A stretch of DNA of 6,860 bases, taken from positions 1 to 6,860 of the forward strand of contig NZ_LGUR01000246.1 in the NCBI RefSeq assembly GCF_001270495.1, given 5' to 3'. Of this stretch, positions 5,432 through 6,860 are shown in pieces. Source of the stretch: Streptomyces viridochromogenes. GTDB taxonomy: Bacteria; Actinomycetota; Actinomycetes; Streptomycetales; Streptomycetaceae. The position numbers and the translations under genes are program-made. Position 1 is the stretch's first letter. Each line of letters opens with the position of its first letter. The notes under the pieces are model-generated. The model did no database searches, was not told the DNA's origin, and saw nothing but the letters and a program-made list of their open reading frames with translations.

Positions 5432-5459
5432 GCCGGGGGGTTACCCTCCCCCTTCCGGC
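5432..5459 (-). promoter_or_regulatory. 5'-leader hairpin, loop AGGGTAAC, copy 2
   Basis: The arms GCCGG (5432-5436) and CCGGC (5455-5459) pair. Next to them GGGG (5437-5440) pairs with CCCC (5449-5452), with a two-base bulge at 5453-5454. On the minus strand the loop reads AGGGTAAC when counted with its closing base. It is the counterpart of the hairpins at 3077-3102 and 6801-6826; the C-G pair 5433/5458 is a T-A pair (6802/6825) in copy 3. Confidence 0.55.
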
Positions 5460-5466
5460 ACCATTA

Positions 5467-5495
5467 ATTAAACCATATTTTTGGGTGTGGGGCAA
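5467..5495 (-). promoter_or_regulatory. Sigma-70-type promoter of the ParB-like gene, copy 2
   Basis: On the minus strand: -35 TTGCCC (5495-5490), a 17-bp spacer, TGG, then -10 TTTAAT (5472-5467). The elements and spacing are identical to copy 1, and the spacer begins CACAC and ends ATGG in both. It overlaps the last codons and TAA stop of the 154-aa gene. ATG 5374 lies about 93 nt downstream of the -10. Confidence 0.75.
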
Positions 5496-5932
5496 CCAGG
5501 GCTGCCGTGATCGCCGTCACTCGGGTTCAGGGCTGCGGCGGCGCGGATCATCGCGGCGGCCTCGGCGGTGGTCCGCTCGGGCTCGTCCCCCCAGCACCAC
5601 AGCAGGGTGCGCCGGTAGGCGTCCTCCGTGAGCATCAGCTTTCGCCACCGGACGCCGGACACGGGGCGGCCGTTGACGTGGTTGCTGAGCACCACAAGGG
5701 AGTCGAATAGGGCGCGCTGGAAGATGTCCCACGGTTCGCCGCGTACGGACCAGCGGGGCCGGGCGGCGCGCACGCCGCGCTCCCATGCGTGCAGCACGGT
5801 GCACGGCGCGGTGTCGCCCATCCGGCCGGGCTGCCAGAGGTGGTCACCCTGGTAGAGGCCGACGCGTTCGATGTGGTCGGCGGCGGCGGTGAGGATGCGG
5901 GCGGGGGTGGCCGGTGGCTTTCGAGACGGCAC
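5468..5932 (-). CDS. 154-aa DUF6197-like protein
   Basis: Start GTG 5932, with AGGAGATATACC directly before it. Residues 12-32 (RILTAAADHIERVGLYQGDH) match the opening helix and Gly/Gln turn of DUF6197 proteins as I know them. Residues 110-135 (LLWCWGDEPERTTAEAAAMIRAAAAL) match the closing W-x-D-x-P-x-R-T and helix of that family. The middle (40-105) carries CTVLHAWERGVRAA, comparable to the family's vCxxGAl region, but is more diverged. DUF6197 has no assigned function and is common in Streptomyces, often on accessory DNA. The C-terminus CPTPKNMV lies in the promoter cassette. The gene follows DUF2786 by 73 nt with a strong hairpin in between. No membrane segment or signal peptide is visible. 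Coding is well supported; the family assignment is moderate. Confidence 0.85.
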   Translation of the reverse strand: MPSRKPPATPARILTAAADHIERVGLYQGDHLWQPGRMGDTAPCTVLHAWERGVRAARPRWSVRGEPWDIFQRALFDSLVVLSNHVNGRPVSGVRWRKLMLTEDAYRRTLLWCWGDEPERTTAEAAAMIRAAAALNPSDGDHGSPGCPTPKNMV

Positions 5933-5944
5933 GGTATATCTCCT
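5933..5944 (-). promoter_or_regulatory. AGGAGATATACC ribosome binding site of the 154-aa gene
   Basis: Directly upstream of GTG 5932 the minus strand reads AGGAGATATACC. This is the same string, at the same spacing, as the well-known phage T7 gene 10 translation leader. The AT-rich ATATA is unusual in this G+C-rich region and should keep the start codon unstructured. It fixes the GTG start. Confidence 0.75.
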
Positions 5945-5966
5945 CGGGTAGGTCGCAGGCTCGGTA

Positions 5967-5995
5967 GCCGGGGGCGGCGGGCGGCCGCCCCCGGC
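5967..5995 (-). terminator. Intercistronic hairpin after the DUF2786 gene
   Basis: Positions 5967-5978 (GCCGGGGGCGGC) pair perfectly with 5984-5995 around a 5-nt loop, beginning 10 nt after the TAG stop. The first 11 bp are identical to the stem at 3554-3583, while loops and flanks differ. It lies about 34 nt before the start of the 154-aa gene. Partial termination or transcript-end protection is inferred. Confidence 0.65.
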
Positions 5996-6005
5996 CTCAA
6001 TAGGG

Positions 6006-6746
6006 CTACGCGGCTATGGACCTGGCCGTGGTGCGGCCGATCCTCTTCCCGCCGATGTCGGCGCGGCTTCCCGCGATCCATCCGGCTCCGTACCCGTTGC
6101 CGGTCATGGTCGTTGTGCCGCCCTTCCGCGAACGCGGGTACGCCTGCCGGTAGTTGCGCTCAACGACGGCCTTGCGGTCCGCGAGCACAAGGGCCGCACT
6201 GCGGCCGGTGGCGGTGGTGTCGCCCCTGGCCCCTTCGCGTGCGCCGCGCTCGGCCTCCTCGATGCGATCGCCCACCCGATTGATGAAGCCGAGGAGCCAG
6301 GAGCGCCGCCACGCCCGCGCACCCTGGCCCGGCGGGACCGACCGAGCGGCCAGTCCGCTGTTCATCTGGAGGAGGAGAGAGGTGTACAGCAGCTCGACGC
6401 GCTGAAGATCGCTCGCGTACCCGAAGATGTGCACTCGGCGGGACGGGCCGCCGCCATCCCGGCCAACGTGGATGAGTTCGCAGCCGAGAGCGAGCGCGAT
6501 GCGGTTGATGAGGCGGACCCGCTCCATCGCCCACGGGTTGTCCAGAACGATCTGACGGTCCGTCGGGGCGTCGCTGGCCGGGTTGGCGTCGTTGAGCATC
6601 GCCTGTTCGACGCCGTACTTCGCCATCATCTCGAACGCCCGCTTCCGGGCCAACTCCGCCTCCGACTCCGGCGTGCGGGGGTCCTCCGCCTTAGCGAGCA
6701 GGGCGCGGATGGTTTCGAGCTTCGCGGGGGCCTTCATGGTACTCAC
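6006..6746 (-). CDS. DUF2786 domain protein
   Basis: 246 aa from GTG 6746. I prefer this start because AGGAG lies 7 nt upstream, as in the other leader copies. ATG 6752 is too close to that site and ATG 6737 too far. Residues 5-50 are a clear DUF2786 domain (KAPAKLETIRALLAKAEDP, then SEAELARKRAFEMMAKYGVEQAML). Residues 66-135 form an alpha/beta region (RIALALGCELIHVG, RVHIFGYASDLQRVELLYTSLL). At 146-163 WRRSWLLGFINRVGDRI and at 185-195 ALVLADRKAVV match the conserved second part of these proteins. The tail from 213 is Gly-rich and basic (GNGYGAGWIAGSRADIGGKR). DUF2786 has no assigned function; it is frequent on actinomycete plasmids, integrative elements and phages. It is expressed from promoter copy 3 and followed by a hairpin. 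Confidence 0.93.
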   Translation of the reverse strand: MSTMKAPAKLETIRALLAKAEDPRTPESEAELARKRAFEMMAKYGVEQAMLNDANPASDAPTDRQIVLDNPWAMERVRLINRIALALGCELIHVGRDGGGPSRRVHIFGYASDLQRVELLYTSLLLQMNSGLAARSVPPGQGARAWRRSWLLGFINRVGDRIEEAERGAREGARGDTTATGRSAALVLADRKAVVERNYRQAYPRSRKGGTTTMTGNGYGAGWIAGSRADIGGKRIGRTTARSIAA

Positions 6747-6756
6747 GTGCATTCTC

Positions 6757-6768
6757 CTGGCGAGAGAG
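6757..6768 (-). promoter_or_regulatory. CTCTCTCGCCAG box next to the ribosome binding site, copy 3
   Basis: On the minus strand this reads CTCTCTCGCCAG and runs into GGAG, so it overlaps the ribosome binding site of the DUF2786 gene. It is one base different from copy 1. Confidence 0.6.
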
Positions 6769-6800
6769 GTTGTCGGCGGCCGGTCGGCCTACCGGTGCCG

Positions 6801-6826
6801 GTCGGGGGTTGCCCTCCCCTTCCGAC
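6801..6826 (-). promoter_or_regulatory. 5'-leader hairpin, loop AGGGCAAC, copy 3
   Basis: GTCGG (6801-6805) pairs with CCGAC (6822-6826), and GGG (6806-6808) with CCC (6817-6819), with a TT bulge at 6820-6821. The unpaired minus-strand segment contains AGGGCAAC, as in copy 1. Compared with copy 2, the pair 6802/6825 is T-A instead of C-G, a compensatory change. Confidence 0.55.
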
Positions 6827-6830
6827 ACCA

Positions 6831-6860
6831 CTAATTAAACCATGTTCTAGGGGTTGGGTC
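6831..6860 (-). CDS. Possible 3' end of an upstream gene (partial)
   Basis: Read from the window edge on the minus strand, one frame gives DPTPRTWFN and then TAG at 6833-6831. This aligns with the ends CPTPKNMV and CPTRQNMV of the other two small genes, with one base missing that shifts the last residues. A second frame stops at TAG 6849-6847. Only ten codons are visible, so the assignment is tentative. Confidence 0.3.
   Translation of the reverse strand, partial: DPTPRTWFN
6834..6860 (-). promoter_or_regulatory. Promoter of the DUF2786 gene, copy 3 (cut by the window edge)
   Basis: The -10 TTTAAT (6839-6834) with preceding ATGG is identical to copies 1 and 2. With the same 17-bp spacer the -35 hexamer would be ??GACC, its first two bases lying just outside the window; TTGACC would be a better match to consensus than copies 1 and 2. 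The rest of the cassette (leader hairpin, CTCTCTCGCCAG box) is complete. Confidence 0.6.

Overview
The window is about 70% G+C with strong G/C bias at third codon positions, GTG as well as ATG starts, and GGAG-type ribosome binding sites. This points to an actinomycete, most likely Streptomyces or a close relative. The protein types (ParB-like, DUF2786, a probable DUF6197 relative, a Streptomyces-plasmid-like helical/DNA-binding protein) look like an accessory replicon: a plasmid, an integrative element or possibly a phage. No ParA, Rep, integrase, transfer or virion gene is present, so the element class is not settled. All supported genes lie on the minus strand; read them from high to low coordinates.

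Layout in the direction of transcription. At the right edge lies the extreme 3' end of an unseen gene, carrying promoter copy 3. Then come a DUF2786 protein (6746-6006), a GC hairpin (5995-5967), a 154-aa DUF6197-like protein (5932-5468) with promoter copy 2 in its 3' end, and a 590-aa protein with two ParB-like domains (5374-3602). These are followed by a hairpin with the same 11-bp stem (3583-3554), a 140-aa unknown protein (3535-3113) with promoter copy 1 in its 3' end, and a 405-aa protein with a Cys motif and an OB-like C-terminus (2978-1761). Two hairpins end that stretch (1754-1725 and 1708-1674). A structured non-coding region follows (1760-1384), then a 328-aa helical, probably DNA-binding protein (1260-274) whose frame continues upstream through an in-frame TAG to a well-placed start at 1383. 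The left end holds a hairpin (262-238) and a 157-bp imperfect palindrome (169-13).

The most striking result is a promoter-leader cassette present three times. Each copy has an extended -10 TTTAAT; two show TTGCCC 17 bp upstream, and the third -35 falls on the window edge. Just after the expected transcription start comes a GC hairpin with loop AGGGYAAC, then a variable GC-rich stretch, a CTCTCRCCAG box, the ribosome binding site and the start codon. The three genes behind it (DUF2786, ParB-like, 405-aa) are therefore probably co-regulated. Each is followed by a hairpin, and in two cases by a small gene whose last codons contain the next promoter. The functions of most of these proteins are unknown, and regulatory claims are inferred from sequence pattern alone.
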